NCBI GenBank assembly: GCA_947488345.1
Contig: CANKZQ010000001.1
Span: 757,501 to 821,500 of the forward strand
Reading direction: 5' to 3'
Origin: an uncultured Flavobacteriaceae bacterium
GTDB lineage: Bacteria; Bacteroidota; Bacteroidia; Flavobacteriales; Flavobacteriaceae
DNA length: 64,000 nt
Shown: in pieces, positions 8,803 through 19,026 of the stretch
Layout of the letters: each line of letters starts with the position of its first letter
Numbering within the stretch: position 1 is the stretch's first letter
The notes under the pieces: model-generated
Databases searched by the model: none
What the model saw: the letters and a program-made list of their open reading frames with translations, nothing else
Told to the model about the DNA's origin: nothing
Made by a program: the position numbers and the translations under genes

Positions 8803-10098
8803 TTACTTTTTTATCAATCGATACAGCAAGATAGCCGTTCTTTTGGTAAGAGCCTCTATGGTGTTTAGATTCACCGTTTCCTTTGGCGTATGTGCGCCGT
8901 TACCCATGGTTCCGAGACCATCTAAACAATCTACATATTGTGCCACGAAAGAAACATCAGCGGCACCTCTTCGCCCGGGGTCATAAGCCTCGACCTCTCC
9001 TTGTTTTAAATCTAAGCTTACTTCATTTAATTGTTTAAGTAAATCATTATTTCCTTTCGTTGGCCCCATTGCCGGATAACTATCGATAAAGGTAACTTTC
9101 GCCGAAGTCTTGGGTAAATTATGCTGCACAATTTCGCGCATTTTGGCACGTGCATTTTCTTTTTGTGCTTCTGAGATAAAACGCAAGCCTCCATACGCCA
9201 CGGCGGTTTGTGCTACCACATTACTTTTACCAAAAACATTTCCTTTACTCAATTGTTGTTGGTAATCCATTTGGGTTCCGCCGAGCACGATTCCTGGGTT
9301 AAACGTTAGATATTGTTCGCCTCTTACTTTTTCATAAAATTCATTCAAAATGCGCGACATTTCAAAAATAGCTCCCGCTCCAATACGTTCATTAAAAACA
9401 CCTGAAGAGTGGGCTCTCACCCCTGTCGTTTCCACCTTCCAGTCTGAAGATCCACGTCTAGCGACTGTGGCATAATTGAATCCTGTAGACGTCTCAAAAC
9501 CTAAGGCTATATCACTACGTTTCGCAGCTTCGATCAAGTCTTTTCTGCTAATTGAAAGTGGCTTACCCGTCGCTTCTTCGTCTCCTGTAAAAGCGGCAAT
9601 TATTTGCGCGTCTTTTAGCAAGCCGTTATCCGATAAGGCCTTCAAGGCATAGAGTATGATAACATTACCACCTTTCATGTCATTTCCGCCCGGTGCATGG
9701 GCAATGCTATCATTGACCATTTTAAAAGCTTGAAAAGGGCTATCCTCTTCAAACACGGTATCTAAATGACCTATAAGTAATAACTTTTTACCTTTTTTTC
9801 CTTTTGTTTCAGCAAAAAGATGCCCCGATCGGTTGACTTTTGACATGTCATGCCATGTTGTGTTAAATCCGATTTTTTCAAATGCATCGGCAAAGACATC
9901 TCCTACTTGCTTCACCCCTTTGTGATTCATGGTGCCACTATTTATATTGACCACTTCCTTTAAAAAGTTGATGGCTTCTTTATTATTTGTCTCTACACTT
10001 TTGAGTATCTTCTTCTCAACTCTAGTCAATTTTTGAGCATGAGAAATGCAAATCATTAAAAATAAAAATAGGCTTAGGTATTTTTTGAATGTGGACAT
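8803..10098 (-). CDS. Exported M20-family metallocarboxypeptidase (CPG2-like)
   Basis: 431 residues with a clear signal peptide ending SHA-Q at 20-21. The two-zinc M20 site is complete: H111 and D113 in GHLDTV, the bridging D140 in GGNDMKGG, the catalytic GDEE at 172-175, E202 in GFETSTG, and H403 in GAHTPKE. Positions nearly match glutamate carboxypeptidase G2, so it probably removes C-terminal glutamate or similar residues from peptides or conjugates in the periplasm. It lies 52 bases downstream of the TPR lipoprotein gene, with a stem-loop between them. The true substrate is unknown. Confidence 0.85.
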   Translation of the reverse strand: MSTFKKYLSLFLFLMICISHAQKLTRVEKKILKSVETNNKEAINFLKEVVNINSGTMNHKGVKQVGDVFADAFEKIGFNTTWHDMSKVNRSGHLFAETKGKKGKKLLLIGHLDTVFEEDSPFQAFKMVNDSIAHAPGGNDMKGGNVIILYALKALSDNGLLKDAQIIAAFTGDEEATGKPLSISRKDLIEAAKRSDIALGFETSTGFNYATVARRGSSDWKVETTGVRAHSSGVFNERIGAGAIFEMSRILNEFYEKVRGEQYLTFNPGIVLGGTQMDYQQQLSKGNVFGKSNVVAQTAVAYGGLRFISEAQKENARAKMREIVQHNLPKTSAKVTFIDSYPAMGPTKGNNDLLKQLNEVSLDLKQGEVEAYDPGRRGAADVSFVAQYVDCLDGLGTMGNGAHTPKETVNLNTIEALTKRTAILLYRLIKK

Positions 10099-10111
10099 TT
10101 GAAGTATTTTT

Positions 10112-10155
10112 AATAGTTGTTATCGTATGCGCACGATAAATTTATAACAACTATT
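10112..10155 (-). repeat. Nested inverted repeat between TPR-lipoprotein and M20 genes
   Basis: AATAGTTGTTAT (10112-10123) is a perfect inverted repeat of ATAACAACTATT (10144-10155). A competing inner hairpin, TTATCGT/ACGATAA (10120-10126 and 10133-10139), lies within it. It overlaps the stop codon of the lipoprotein gene and lacks a T tract on the minus strand. It may stabilise mRNA ends or limit read-through and is not a textbook terminator. Confidence 0.55.
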
Positions 10156-10972
10156 TCAATTTAGCTTCAATTTTTTCTTTTAACCTACTTGCATCTAAAT
10201 TTCTAGGATCAATATTAAATGCTTTATTGGCATGAATCTCTGCATTTGCATAATCTCCCATTTTAAAATAAATATCGGCTAAGATTGCATCAGGTTTTGC
10301 GGCCTTTATCCCTTTCATCTGTTCGACTAAGGCTTGAGCAGAACTCAAAGCATCTTCGTAGTTCTTAGTTTCGGCCGTTAAGATGGCTTTATAACCGAGT
10401 AAAAAAGGGTTGTTCTGTTGTTTTTTTGTTATCAAATTTTGCATAGAATCCAAAGTTCGTTGGGCTCCGTATTGGGAATGTAAGATTTCTATATACTCTG
10501 ACTTGAGATATACTTCATGTGGATAGGTATGGACTATTTTTCTAAAATTATATTCGCCCATGTTCAATGCTTCCTGTAAAGCATCTTTAGCGTCTTTTGA
10601 TTTTTGATCACGTAAATTGGTGTATTTTGTAAGGGCTTGATATACATCAAGAATTAAACGTTCATCGCCATGAATCGTATGTTTATTTTCTTCTACGGTT
10701 TTATACAAAGCGAGACGTTCCTCCAAATCTAAGGTCAATCTTGCGAGTACACTCTTACCAACAAGAAAATCAGGATCATTCGCTAGGGCTTTTCTATACG
10801 AAACCTCGGCGGCGGCATAATCGCCCAAGTCCATAATTTCTTGCCAGCCTTTATGATAATGTAGGAGTGTGGCATCAACCTTCGTTGTATATATAACTCC
10901 CTTTTTGCTGGTATCAGTATTACATGATACTAACAACAGAAAGCACATTACAACTACTACTCTCTTCAACAT
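10151..10972 (-). CDS. TPR-repeat lipoprotein
   Basis: 273 residues. The N-terminus is a lipoprotein signal with the lipobox LLVSC, so the protein is membrane anchored after cleavage before the cysteine. The rest is helical with TPR-like units, for example GWQEIMDLGDYAAAEVSYRKAL near the start and DIYFKMGDYANAEIHANKAF near the end. It starts two bases after the stop of the deiminase-fold gene, so the two form an operon. TPR proteins are scaffolds; no partner can be named from sequence. Confidence 0.8.
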   Translation of the reverse strand: MLKRVVVVMCFLLLVSCNTDTSKKGVIYTTKVDATLLHYHKGWQEIMDLGDYAAAEVSYRKALANDPDFLVGKSVLARLTLDLEERLALYKTVEENKHTIHGDERLILDVYQALTKYTNLRDQKSKDAKDALQEALNMGEYNFRKIVHTYPHEVYLKSEYIEILHSQYGAQRTLDSMQNLITKKQQNNPFLLGYKAILTAETKNYEDALSSAQALVEQMKGIKAAKPDAILADIYFKMGDYANAEIHANKAFNIDPRNLDASRLKEKIEAKLK

Positions 10973-10974
10973 AA

Positions 10975-11889
10975 TTAGTCTCTAATTAAAGGCATCGTTG
11001 AACAACGCAGTAACCCTTCTTGTTTTGCAATTTCAGCATAAGGCACTTCCTCAACGGTAAAGCCTTGCGCTCGCAACCATTTATTTAATCTTGTAAAGTT
11101 ACGTTCAGAAATAATCACTTCGGGCGAAATTGAGAATACATTACTATTCATATGATACATTTCATCTTTGGTAATTTCGAAGATATTCTCTTTTCCGAAA
11201 AACGTGACTAGCCAATTGTATTCTTCCTCTATTAAAAAACCATTTTTATGGAGAATTGCTTTATTCGTACCTATAGGTTGAAAACAACAATCTAAATGTA
11301 AAGCATTTTCTTTGGCTACGGTATTTGATTTACGCAGTTCGAAGGCCTTTACTTTTTTATGTGGAAACAACTCACGCAATGCTTCGACAGCATGTTTATT
11401 CGTGCGAGCTGTAATATAATCAGGATAATCCTCACCTGAATATGTACCTACAAAAATATAGTCATTCCAAGGCATCACGTCACCACCTTCTACATGACAA
11501 GCTTCTGGTAACGTAATAATTTTTTTGACATCTATCTGATCAATCACATGTTGAATAGCCTCAATTTCTCGCTCTCTATCTGGTAAGATGTTTGATTTAA
11601 TAAATTTATCTTCAATGACGAAAGCAATATCTCGAGCAAAAATTTGGTTGTAGTCTTTGATCGCATTTGGTCTAAACACTTTGATGTTGTACTTCTCAAA
11701 AACCGCTGCGACCGCCTCCATTTCCATTACCATATCATCAATTTTAGGGTAGGTTCCGGCGATAATATGTTCTCTAGATTTAGGGTCGTATGCCTCTTCT
11801 AATTTTGGAGTAGGCCCATTACTTTCGGCTGTACCTAAGACCACCGCTCTTAATCTAGAGGTTTCATTTTGTATATTCAGTTCTAGCAT
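10975..11889 (-). CDS. Arginine-deiminase / dimethylarginine-hydrolase fold enzyme
   Basis: 304 residues of the guanidino-group-modifying superfamily. The catalytic triad pieces are present: EGGD at 134-137, H198 with D200 in LHLDCCFQPIG, and the nucleophile Cys296 in LLRCSTMPLIRD. The N-terminal ARDIAFVIEDK segment also recalls amidinotransferases. It could deiminate arginine, hydrolyse methylarginine or transfer an amidino group. The nearby ctlX, which would consume citrulline, favours a citrulline-forming role, but this is inference. A strong terminator separates it from gltA upstream. Confidence 0.75.
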   Translation of the reverse strand: MLELNIQNETSRLRAVVLGTAESNGPTPKLEEAYDPKSREHIIAGTYPKIDDMVMEMEAVAAVFEKYNIKVFRPNAIKDYNQIFARDIAFVIEDKFIKSNILPDREREIEAIQHVIDQIDVKKIITLPEACHVEGGDVMPWNDYIFVGTYSGEDYPDYITARTNKHAVEALRELFPHKKVKAFELRKSNTVAKENALHLDCCFQPIGTNKAILHKNGFLIEEEYNWLVTFFGKENIFEITKDEMYHMNSNVFSISPEVIISERNFTRLNKWLRAQGFTVEEVPYAEIAKQEGLLRCSTMPLIRD

Positions 11890-11899
11890 AGAATGAAAA

Positions 11900-11929
11900 A
11901 AGCTTCATAACATTAATGTTATGAAGCTT
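11900..11929 (-). terminator. gltA terminator, perfect 30-base palindrome
   Basis: Arms 11900-11914 and 11915-11929 are exactly self-complementary around AATT. Read on the minus strand, the hairpin is followed by a run of T residues (the A tract at 11895-11900). It lies 17 bases past the gltA stop. Confidence 0.9.
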
Positions 11930-11945
11930 ATTTATGTTTAAAATT

Positions 11946-13232
11946 TTATCTTTTGTTTATGGCTTTGAATTCCCTGAAATTTTCACCTGTATACACCTGA
12001 CGAGGGCGTCCGATTGGTTCTTTTCTCAAGCGCATTTCTTTCCATTGAGCTATCCACCCTGGCAAACGACCTAATGCGAACATCACTGTAAACATCTCTA
12101 CAGGAATACCCATTCCTCGGTAAATAATACCTGAATAGAAATCTACATTTGGATATAATTTACGCTTCACGAAATATTCATCATTCAATGCTTCTTGTTC
12201 TAGACCTTTTGCAATGTCTAAAATAGGATCTTCGATACCTAAATCGGCCAACACTTCGTCTGCGGCAACTTTAATAATCTTTGCACGTGGATCAAAATTC
12301 TTATACACTCTATGTCCGAAGCCCATTAAACGAAAAGGATCTTCCTTGTCTTTGGCTTTCCCCATGTACTTTTTGGTATCTCCTCCATCTTCTTTGATCG
12401 CTTCTAGCATTTCTAATACTGCTTGATTTGCACCACCGTGTAATGGCCCCCACAATGCAGAAATCCCTGCAGACAATGACGCAAATAATCCGGCATGCGA
12501 AGAACCAACAATTCTCACCGTACTGGTTGAGCAATTTTGTTCATGATCGGCATGTAAGATCAAAAGTTTATCGAGTGCATCGACTAACACTTTATTTTGC
12601 ACGTATTCTTTATCTGGTCTTTTGAACATCATTTTCAAGATGTTCTCTACGTATCCTAAAGAATCATCTCCATAATCTAGGGGTAATCCCATGCGACGAC
12701 GCATTGTCCATGCTACCAAAACTGGAAACTTTCCTAAGATCTTTACAATGGCATTATACATAGCTTCGTCTGATGATACATCTACCGAAGAAGGATTAAA
12801 AGATGTGAGTGCACTTGTTAATGATGATATTACTCCCATTGGATGCGCCGCTTTGGGGAAACTTTCAATGATTTTTTTTATATCCTCATCAACAACCGAC
12901 TTTTCCTTGATATCACTATGAAATTTGTCTAGTTGCTCTCTTGTTGGTAATTCACCAAATATTAACAAATAAGCTACTTCTAAAAAGTCTGCTTTTTCGG
13001 CTAAATCTTCAATTGCATAGCCTCTGTAGCGCAATATTCCTTTTTCTCCATCTAAGAATGTGATACCACTTTCACAAGAACCTGTATTCTTATAACCAGG
13101 ATCAATTGTTGTAACACCTCCTGTTACACTTCTGAGTGCTTTAATATCGATGGCAACTTCATTTTCTGTTCCAACTATTAATGGAAATTCATGCTTTTGA
13201 CCTTTTATTTCAAGCGTAGCTTTATCTGACAT
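11946..13232 (-). CDS. gltA: Citrate synthase
   Basis: 428 residues, the length of hexameric type II bacterial citrate synthases. It condenses acetyl-CoA with oxaloacetate at the entry of the TCA cycle. Diagnostic motifs are LRYRGYAIEDLA, the first catalytic-region histidines in HADHEQNCSTSTVR, ALWGPLHGGANQA, GFGHRVYKNFDPRA, and VDFYSGIIYRGMGIP near the end. It sits alone between terminators, downstream of eno. Confidence 0.97.
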   Translation of the reverse strand: MSDKATLEIKGQKHEFPLIVGTENEVAIDIKALRSVTGGVTTIDPGYKNTGSCESGITFLDGEKGILRYRGYAIEDLAEKADFLEVAYLLIFGELPTREQLDKFHSDIKEKSVVDEDIKKIIESFPKAAHPMGVISSLTSALTSFNPSSVDVSSDEAMYNAIVKILGKFPVLVAWTMRRRMGLPLDYGDDSLGYVENILKMMFKRPDKEYVQNKVLVDALDKLLILHADHEQNCSTSTVRIVGSSHAGLFASLSAGISALWGPLHGGANQAVLEMLEAIKEDGGDTKKYMGKAKDKEDPFRLMGFGHRVYKNFDPRAKIIKVAADEVLADLGIEDPILDIAKGLEQEALNDEYFVKRKLYPNVDFYSGIIYRGMGIPVEMFTVMFALGRLPGWIAQWKEMRLRKEPIGRPRQVYTGENFREFKAINKR

Positions 13233-13339
13233 ATATTATTGTTTTTTGCGGTTTGCTAATTTACGAAATCTTCATTGATTTCTAAAACTTCTAACAAAAG
13301 GAATTATTGTCTTAAATATCCTCAAAATTTAAGTCAAAA

Positions 13340-13373
13340 AAAAGCGATTATTGACAAATCAATAATCGCTTTT
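13340..13373 (-). terminator. eno terminator
   Basis: AAAGCGATTATTG, a six-base loop (ACAAAT, 13354-13359) and CAATAATCGCTTT form a perfect stem of about 13 pairs. On the minus strand it is followed by T residues. It is located 19 bases past the eno stop. Confidence 0.9.
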
Positions 13374-13391
13374 GTAATTTTTAAAACCTTA

Positions 13392-14762
<1,371 letters not shown>

Positions 14763-14799
14763 TTATACGATAACGTTTTCGTCTAATTTATACCTTCAC

Positions 14800-15900
14800 T
14801 TAATTTTTTATCATCTCAAAAAACTGGTCAAACAAATATTCGGCATCATGAGGGCCCGGGCTTGCTTCTGGGTGATATTGAACAGAAAAACATTTCTTAT
14901 TCTTTAAACGAATACCTGCCACGGTATGATCATTTAAATGTACGTGTGTAATTTCTACTTCATCATTCGCTTCTGTTTCCTCTCTATTGATAGCAAAACC
15001 ATGATTTTGAGATGTTATTTCGCCCTTTCCTGTAAGCAAATTCTTTACAGGATGATTAATACCGCGATGACCGTGATGCATTTTGTAGGTAGAAATACCG
15101 TTCGCCAAGGCAATGACTTGATGCCCTAAACAGATACCAAATAATGGCAAGTCTCTTTTGATAATTTCCTTGGCTACTTGTTGTGCATCTACCAAAGGTT
15201 CGGGATCTCCAGGTCCATTTGATAAAAAATAGCCATGAGGCTCAAATTTACTCATTTCTTCAAATGAGGTATTGTAAGGGAACACTTTCACACAAGCATC
15301 TCTTTTCACCAAATTTCGAAGAATATTTTTCTTGACACCAATATCCAATGCTGCAATTTTATACGTAGCATTTTCATCTCCTACAACATAGGGCTCTGAA
15401 GCAGATACTTTTGACGCTAGCTCTAAACCTTCCATATTCGGAACTTTCGACAATCTTGCTTTGAGTTCTTCGATGTTGTCAATTTCTGTAGAGATGATTC
15501 CATTCATCGCACCGTTGTCTCTGATATATGACACTAATGCTCGAGTGTCGACATCAGAAATGGCCACTAATTGGTGTTTTTCGAACCAATCTTTGAGCGA
15601 ACCATCTGCATCTGGTCGAGAATATTCAAAACTGAAATTTCTACAAATCAATCCAGAGATTTTTATGCCGTCAGATTCGACTTCTTCATCGTTTACTCCA
15701 TAATTACCGATATGCGCATTGGTTGTCACCATTAATTGCCCATAATAAGAGGGGTCAGTAAATATTTCTTGGTAACCTGTCATTCCAGTATTAAAACAGA
15801 TTTCTCCGGTAGTTGTTCCTTCTATGCCGATTGATTTTCCTTCAAAAATGGTTCCATCAGCTAAAAGAAGAATAGCTTTTTTACGAGGTTGGTATTTCAT
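14800..15900 (-). CDS. carA: Carbamoyl-phosphate synthase small (glutaminase) subunit
   Basis: It hydrolyses glutamine and feeds ammonia to CarB for arginine and pyrimidine synthesis. 366 residues with an N-terminal CPSase-small domain (LLLADGTIFEGKSIG) and a C-terminal class I amidotransferase. GICLGHQ carries the nucleophilic Cys, and HPEASPGPHD carries the His and Glu. An in-frame TTG at 15921 would add seven residues but overlaps a TANNTTTG promoter element; ATG 15900 gives the usual MKYQPRKKAILL start. carB is not adjacent. Confidence 0.95.
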   Translation of the reverse strand: MKYQPRKKAILLLADGTIFEGKSIGIEGTTTGEICFNTGMTGYQEIFTDPSYYGQLMVTTNAHIGNYGVNDEEVESDGIKISGLICRNFSFEYSRPDADGSLKDWFEKHQLVAISDVDTRALVSYIRDNGAMNGIISTEIDNIEELKARLSKVPNMEGLELASKVSASEPYVVGDENATYKIAALDIGVKKNILRNLVKRDACVKVFPYNTSFEEMSKFEPHGYFLSNGPGDPEPLVDAQQVAKEIIKRDLPLFGICLGHQVIALANGISTYKMHHGHRGINHPVKNLLTGKGEITSQNHGFAINREETEANDEVEITHVHLNDHTVAGIRLKNKKCFSVQYHPEASPGPHDAEYLFDQFFEMIKN

Positions 15901-15918
15901 TTTTTTACTAAAGTTTGA

Positions 15919-15926
15919 CAAAAATA
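15919..15926 (-). promoter_or_regulatory. Putative -7 element of carA
   Basis: On the minus strand the bases read TATTTTTG, a full TANNTTTG match ending 19 bases before ATG 15900. No TTG is found at the right distance upstream, so the -33 box is weak and the call is tentative. Confidence 0.5.
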
Positions 15927-15939
15927 ATACAAAAAAAAA

Positions 15940-15964
15940 GGATAAACTAAAATTTAGTTTATCC
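15940..15964 (-). terminator. Terminator of the 15987-16688 gene
   Basis: GGATAAACTAAA and TTTAGTTTATCC form a near-perfect hairpin. Read on the minus strand it is followed by nine T residues (A tract 15931-15939). It separates the unknown exported protein from carA. Confidence 0.9.
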
Positions 15965-15986
15965 TTTTATAAAACTTATGAATAGT

Positions 15987-16688
15987 CTATAAAGAATTAT
16001 AATATTTAAATATCTTCATTAAATCATTTTCTTTCTTAAAAGAGAGTTTATTATTCTTAACATAAGAATCAATATCACCAGATTTACCTTTAAAGATAGC
16101 AGCTAAGCTCTTCTTTTTTAATTTAACTGATGTTATAGTTTTTGAATTATTATCAATCAAGTAGTACTTTGCTGTTTTGACATATTTATCAGAAATATCT
16201 TTTAGCATCAATGGATTCGGTTGCGCTTGATCAAACTTTACACCATGTTTTTTGAGCAATGAAGAGTTTTTCCCTTCAAATAAAACCTCGCAAAACTGAT
16301 CTCCATCTTCTAAACCAAAATAAAACTGCTTGAATTTTCTATTATTCAATTTTATCTCACCGATAATTGTATTATCAAATACGAAGATCGAATCTTTTGA
16401 AACTTTAAACTGAAACTGATCGGCTAAAATGTTATAATTCACAGAGTTTAGTAAGTACTTTCTACTGTCTACCTCTATCACACTTGAATTTTCCCAATCT
16501 TCGAAAAGATAAATACTTCCTTTAACTACATTTTCTACTTCATCTTGTTTTGAAAATCTCAACCTAGTTAAATCATTCAACCTATTTGAATCAACTACTT
16601 GCGTAGGTGTTAAAGGTCCGCTAGTTATCAATTGTGCAAATGATACCGTAGTACATAACAAAACAGCTATAATAATAAGTCTTTTCAT
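15987..16688 (-). CDS. Exported protein of unknown function
   Basis: 233 residues with a typical flavobacterial signal peptide, MKRLIIIAVLLCTTVSFAQ, cleaved before the Q or just after it. The mature part is rich in Lys, Asp, Asn and aromatic residues with alternating hydrophobics, consistent with a beta-rich periplasmic protein. I recognise no domain. It stands alone between the rplQ terminator and its own terminator, with a 10-base inverted repeat just upstream. Confidence 0.8.
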   Translation of the reverse strand: MKRLIIIAVLLCTTVSFAQLITSGPLTPTQVVDSNRLNDLTRLRFSKQDEVENVVKGSIYLFEDWENSSVIEVDSRKYLLNSVNYNILADQFQFKVSKDSIFVFDNTIIGEIKLNNRKFKQFYFGLEDGDQFCEVLFEGKNSSLLKKHGVKFDQAQPNPLMLKDISDKYVKTAKYYLIDNNSKTITSVKLKKKSLAAIFKGKSGDIDSYVKNNKLSFKKENDLMKIFKYYNSL

Positions 16689-16717
16689 AATAAAATGTTA
16701 GAGGTTATATAGTATAA

Positions 16718-16743
16718 AGATAGTAATATTTAAATTACTATCT
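16718..16743 (-). promoter_or_regulatory. Inverted repeat overlapping a possible promoter
   Basis: AGATAGTAAT (16718-16727) and ATTACTATCT (16734-16743) form a perfect 10-base inverted repeat with a six-base gap. On the minus strand the downstream arm merges with TATCTTTA, one mismatch from the TANNTTTG -7 box, about 30 bases before the start of the 233-residue exported protein. It could be an operator; evidence is positional. Confidence 0.35.
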
Positions 16744-16763
16744 CACTATTCTTGTAAAACGAA

Positions 16764-16797
16764 AAAGAGGATACACTAAATTTGGTGTATCCTCTTT
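16764..16797 (-). terminator. Terminator of the ribosomal/rpoA supercluster
   Basis: AAAGAGGATACAC (16764-16776) and GTGTATCCTCTTT (16785-16797) form a 13-pair stem with an eight-base loop. On the minus strand it continues into a TTTTTC tract. It lies 22 bases past the rplQ stop and ends the long operon. Confidence 0.92.
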
Positions 16798-16818
16798 CTA
16801 TTTTTCTTCAAGAATTTT

Positions 16819-17295
16819 CTATTCTTCCTCTTCAGATGCTTTTGTTTCAGCAGCTACTGGCGGTGTCGCTGTAGCAGATTTTTTACCTCTTCTTCGAGTC
16901 GATTTTTTCTTCTTCTTGCCGTTTGGATTGTATAGTTCGTTATAATCAACTAACTCTACCATTGCCATATCAGCATTATCACCTAATCGGTTACCTAGCT
17001 TAATTATTCTTACATAACCTCCTGGTCTATCAGCTACTTTTGTAGCAACTTCTCTGAACAATTCAGTTACGGCTTCTTTTTGTCTTAAATAGCTAAATAC
17101 AATTCTTCTGTTATGAGTTGTATCGCTTTTCGACTTTGTAATTAATGGCTCAACAAATTGTCTGATAGCCTTCGCCTTAGCTACCGTTGTATTAATACGC
17201 TTGTGCTCTATTAAAGAACAAGCCATATTAGCCAACATCGCCTTTCTATGCGCTGTTTTTCTTCCTAAATGGTTAAATTTCTTTCCGTGTCTCAT
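16819..17295 (-). CDS. rplQ: Ribosomal protein bL17 with charged C-terminal extension
   Basis: 158 residues. The conserved core, about 1-120, starts [13 protein letters not shown] and contains [10 protein letters not shown]. It is followed by an extension: a Lys/Arg-rich block with [13 protein letters not shown], an Ala/Pro/Thr segment and a terminal EEEE. The core is the normal 50S exit-tunnel protein. Extended tails on L17 occur in Bacteroidota, and their role is unknown. It is the last gene of the supercluster, 19 bases after rpoA. Confidence 0.96.
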   Translation of the reverse strand: MRHGKKFNHLGRKTAHRKAMLANMACSLIEHKRINTTVAKAKAIRQFVEPLITKSKSDTTHNRRIVFSYLRQKEAVTELFREVATKVADRPGGYVRIIKLGNRLGDNADMAMVELVDYNELYNPNGKKKKKSTRRRGKKSATATPPVAAETKASEEEE

Positions 17296-17314
17296 CTCTA
17301 TTCTATCTTAAAGA

Positions 17315-18307
17315 CTATTCTTTATCTAATTTGTACTTACCTAAATCCATTCCGAATGTTAACCCTTTGTTATTCACTAACTCATCTAACTCAGTCAATG
17401 ATTTTTTACCAAAGTTTCTAAACTTCATTAAGTCATTTTTATTAAAAGATACTAAATCACCTAAAGTATCTACTTCAGCAGCTTTCAAGCAATTTAATGC
17501 TCTAACTGAAAGATCCATATCGATCAATCTAGTTTTCAACAACTGTCTCATGTGTAATGATTCTTCATCATATGATTCAGTTTGAGCAATCTCATCTGCT
17601 TCTAACGTAATTCTCTCATCAGAGAACAACATAAAGTGATGAATTAATATCTTGGCTGCTTCTGTTAATGCATCTTTAGGGTTGATAGAACCATCAGTTA
17701 CGATATCAAAAATTAATTTTTCGTAATCTGTTTTTTGTTCTACACGATAGTTTTCAATAGCATATTTCACATTCTTAATCGGCGTGTAAATAGCATCAGT
17801 AAAAATAGTTCCTAAAGGAGCATTCGCTTTTTTATTTTCTTCAGACAATACGAAACCTCTACCTTTTTCGATTGTAATTTCCATATCAATCTTAACAGAT
17901 TTTTCCATGTTACAGATTACTAAATCTGGATTTAACACTTGGAAACCTGAAATGAAATTTTGAAAATCACCAGCGGTTAATTGTTCTTGACCACTAACTG
18001 AAATTGCAACAGTTTCGTTTTCTGATTCTTCTATTTGTTGCTTAAAACGTACTTGTTTTAAGTTTAATATGACTTCAGTAACATCTTCAACCACACCCTT
18101 AATTGTAGAGAACTCATGTTCTACTCCCTCAATTCTTAAAGATGTAATTGCATACCCCTCTAAAGAAGACAATAGCACTCTACGTAATGCATTACCAACT
18201 GTTAAACCATATCCTGGCTCTAAAGGTCTGAATTCAAATCTACCTTCAAAATCAGTAGATTCAATCATTATTACTTTATCTGGTTTTTGAAAATTTAATA
18301 TTGCCAT
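17315..18307 (-). CDS. rpoA: RNA polymerase alpha subunit
   Basis: 330 residues with both domains. The N-terminal dimerisation domain carries [23 protein letters not shown]. The alpha C-terminal domain (about 245-320, [20 protein letters not shown] and [12 protein letters not shown]) binds DNA and activators. The 98-base spacer from rpsD (18308-18405) is long for this cluster. It contains a TTTCTTC/GAAGAAA repeat at 18313-18319 and 18357-18363 that could form a weak stem. Confidence 0.98.
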   Translation of the reverse strand: MAILNFQKPDKVIMIESTDFEGRFEFRPLEPGYGLTVGNALRRVLLSSLEGYAITSLRIEGVEHEFSTIKGVVEDVTEVILNLKQVRFKQQIEESENETVAISVSGQEQLTAGDFQNFISGFQVLNPDLVICNMEKSVKIDMEITIEKGRGFVLSEENKKANAPLGTIFTDAIYTPIKNVKYAIENYRVEQKTDYEKLIFDIVTDGSINPKDALTEAAKILIHHFMLFSDERITLEADEIAQTESYDEESLHMRQLLKTRLIDMDLSVRALNCLKAAEVDTLGDLVSFNKNDLMKFRNFGKKSLTELDELVNNKGLTFGMDLGKYKLDKE

Positions 18308-18405
18308 ATATTTTTCTTCGTTTTAATTGTTAGTTGGTTGCGCGATTTATAAGCGTGAAGAAATACGAATAAATCCTTTGGCCAAATACCAATATGATTA
18401 ATTTA

Positions 18406-19011
18406 TTATTTAGAGTACAATTCTACGATGAACTGCTCATTAATATTCTCTGGGATCTGAATTCTTTCTGGGATCGCTACAAATGTTCCTTCCATTTTAT
18501 CTCCATTCCAATTCATCCATTCGTAAACACTACTGTTATTAGCCAATGCACTTTCGATCGCAGATAATGATTTTGATTTTTCTCTTACACCAACAACATC
18601 TCCTGCCTTTAGTTGATAAGAAGGAATGTTTACCAAGTTACCATTTACAGTAATATGACGGTGAGATACTAATTGACGTGCTCCTCTACGAGAGTTAGAA
18701 ATACCTAAACGGTATACTACATTGTCTAAACGCGATTCACATAATTGTAATAAAACGACACCAGTAATACCTTTACTACGTGAAGCTTTTTCAAATAAAT
18801 TTCTAAACTGACGCTCTAATACACCATATGTATATTTTGCTTTTTGCTTTTCCATTAACTGGATAGCATATTCAGATTTTTTTCCACGACGACGGTTATT
18901 TCCATGTTGTCCTGGAGGGTAATTACGTTTTTCGAAAGATTTATCATCTCCGAAGATTGCTTCGCCAAATTTACGAGCAATTTTAGTTTTTGGTCCTGTA
19001 TATCTTGCCAT
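18406..19011 (-). CDS. rpsD: Ribosomal protein uS4
   Basis: 201 residues, a primary 16S rRNA binder. It starts [16 protein letters not shown], contains [15 protein letters not shown], and has the S4 RNA-binding domain with [10 protein letters not shown] and [16 protein letters not shown]. It belongs to the alpha-operon section. The zinc-binding cysteines of some S4 proteins are absent from the N-terminus. A complex hairpin lies directly upstream. Confidence 0.97.
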   Translation of the reverse strand: MARYTGPKTKIARKFGEAIFGDDKSFEKRNYPPGQHGNNRRRGKKSEYAIQLMEKQKAKYTYGVLERQFRNLFEKASRSKGITGVVLLQLCESRLDNVVYRLGISNSRRGARQLVSHRHITVNGNLVNIPSYQLKAGDVVGVREKSKSLSAIESALANNSSVYEWMNWNGDKMEGTFVAIPERIQIPENINEQFIVELYSK

Positions 19012-19026
19012 TTCTATTTAGTTTAT

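Noticed and set aside
12214-12426. Open frames on the opposite strand of gltA, xdhAB and the ribosomal genes
   Set aside because: They are shadows of well-supported genes, with no family motifs and low-complexity translations.
15921-15921. TTG start of carA giving seven extra residues
   Set aside because: The codon lies within a TANNTTTG promoter element and the extra residues are not conserved; ATG 15900 is preferred.
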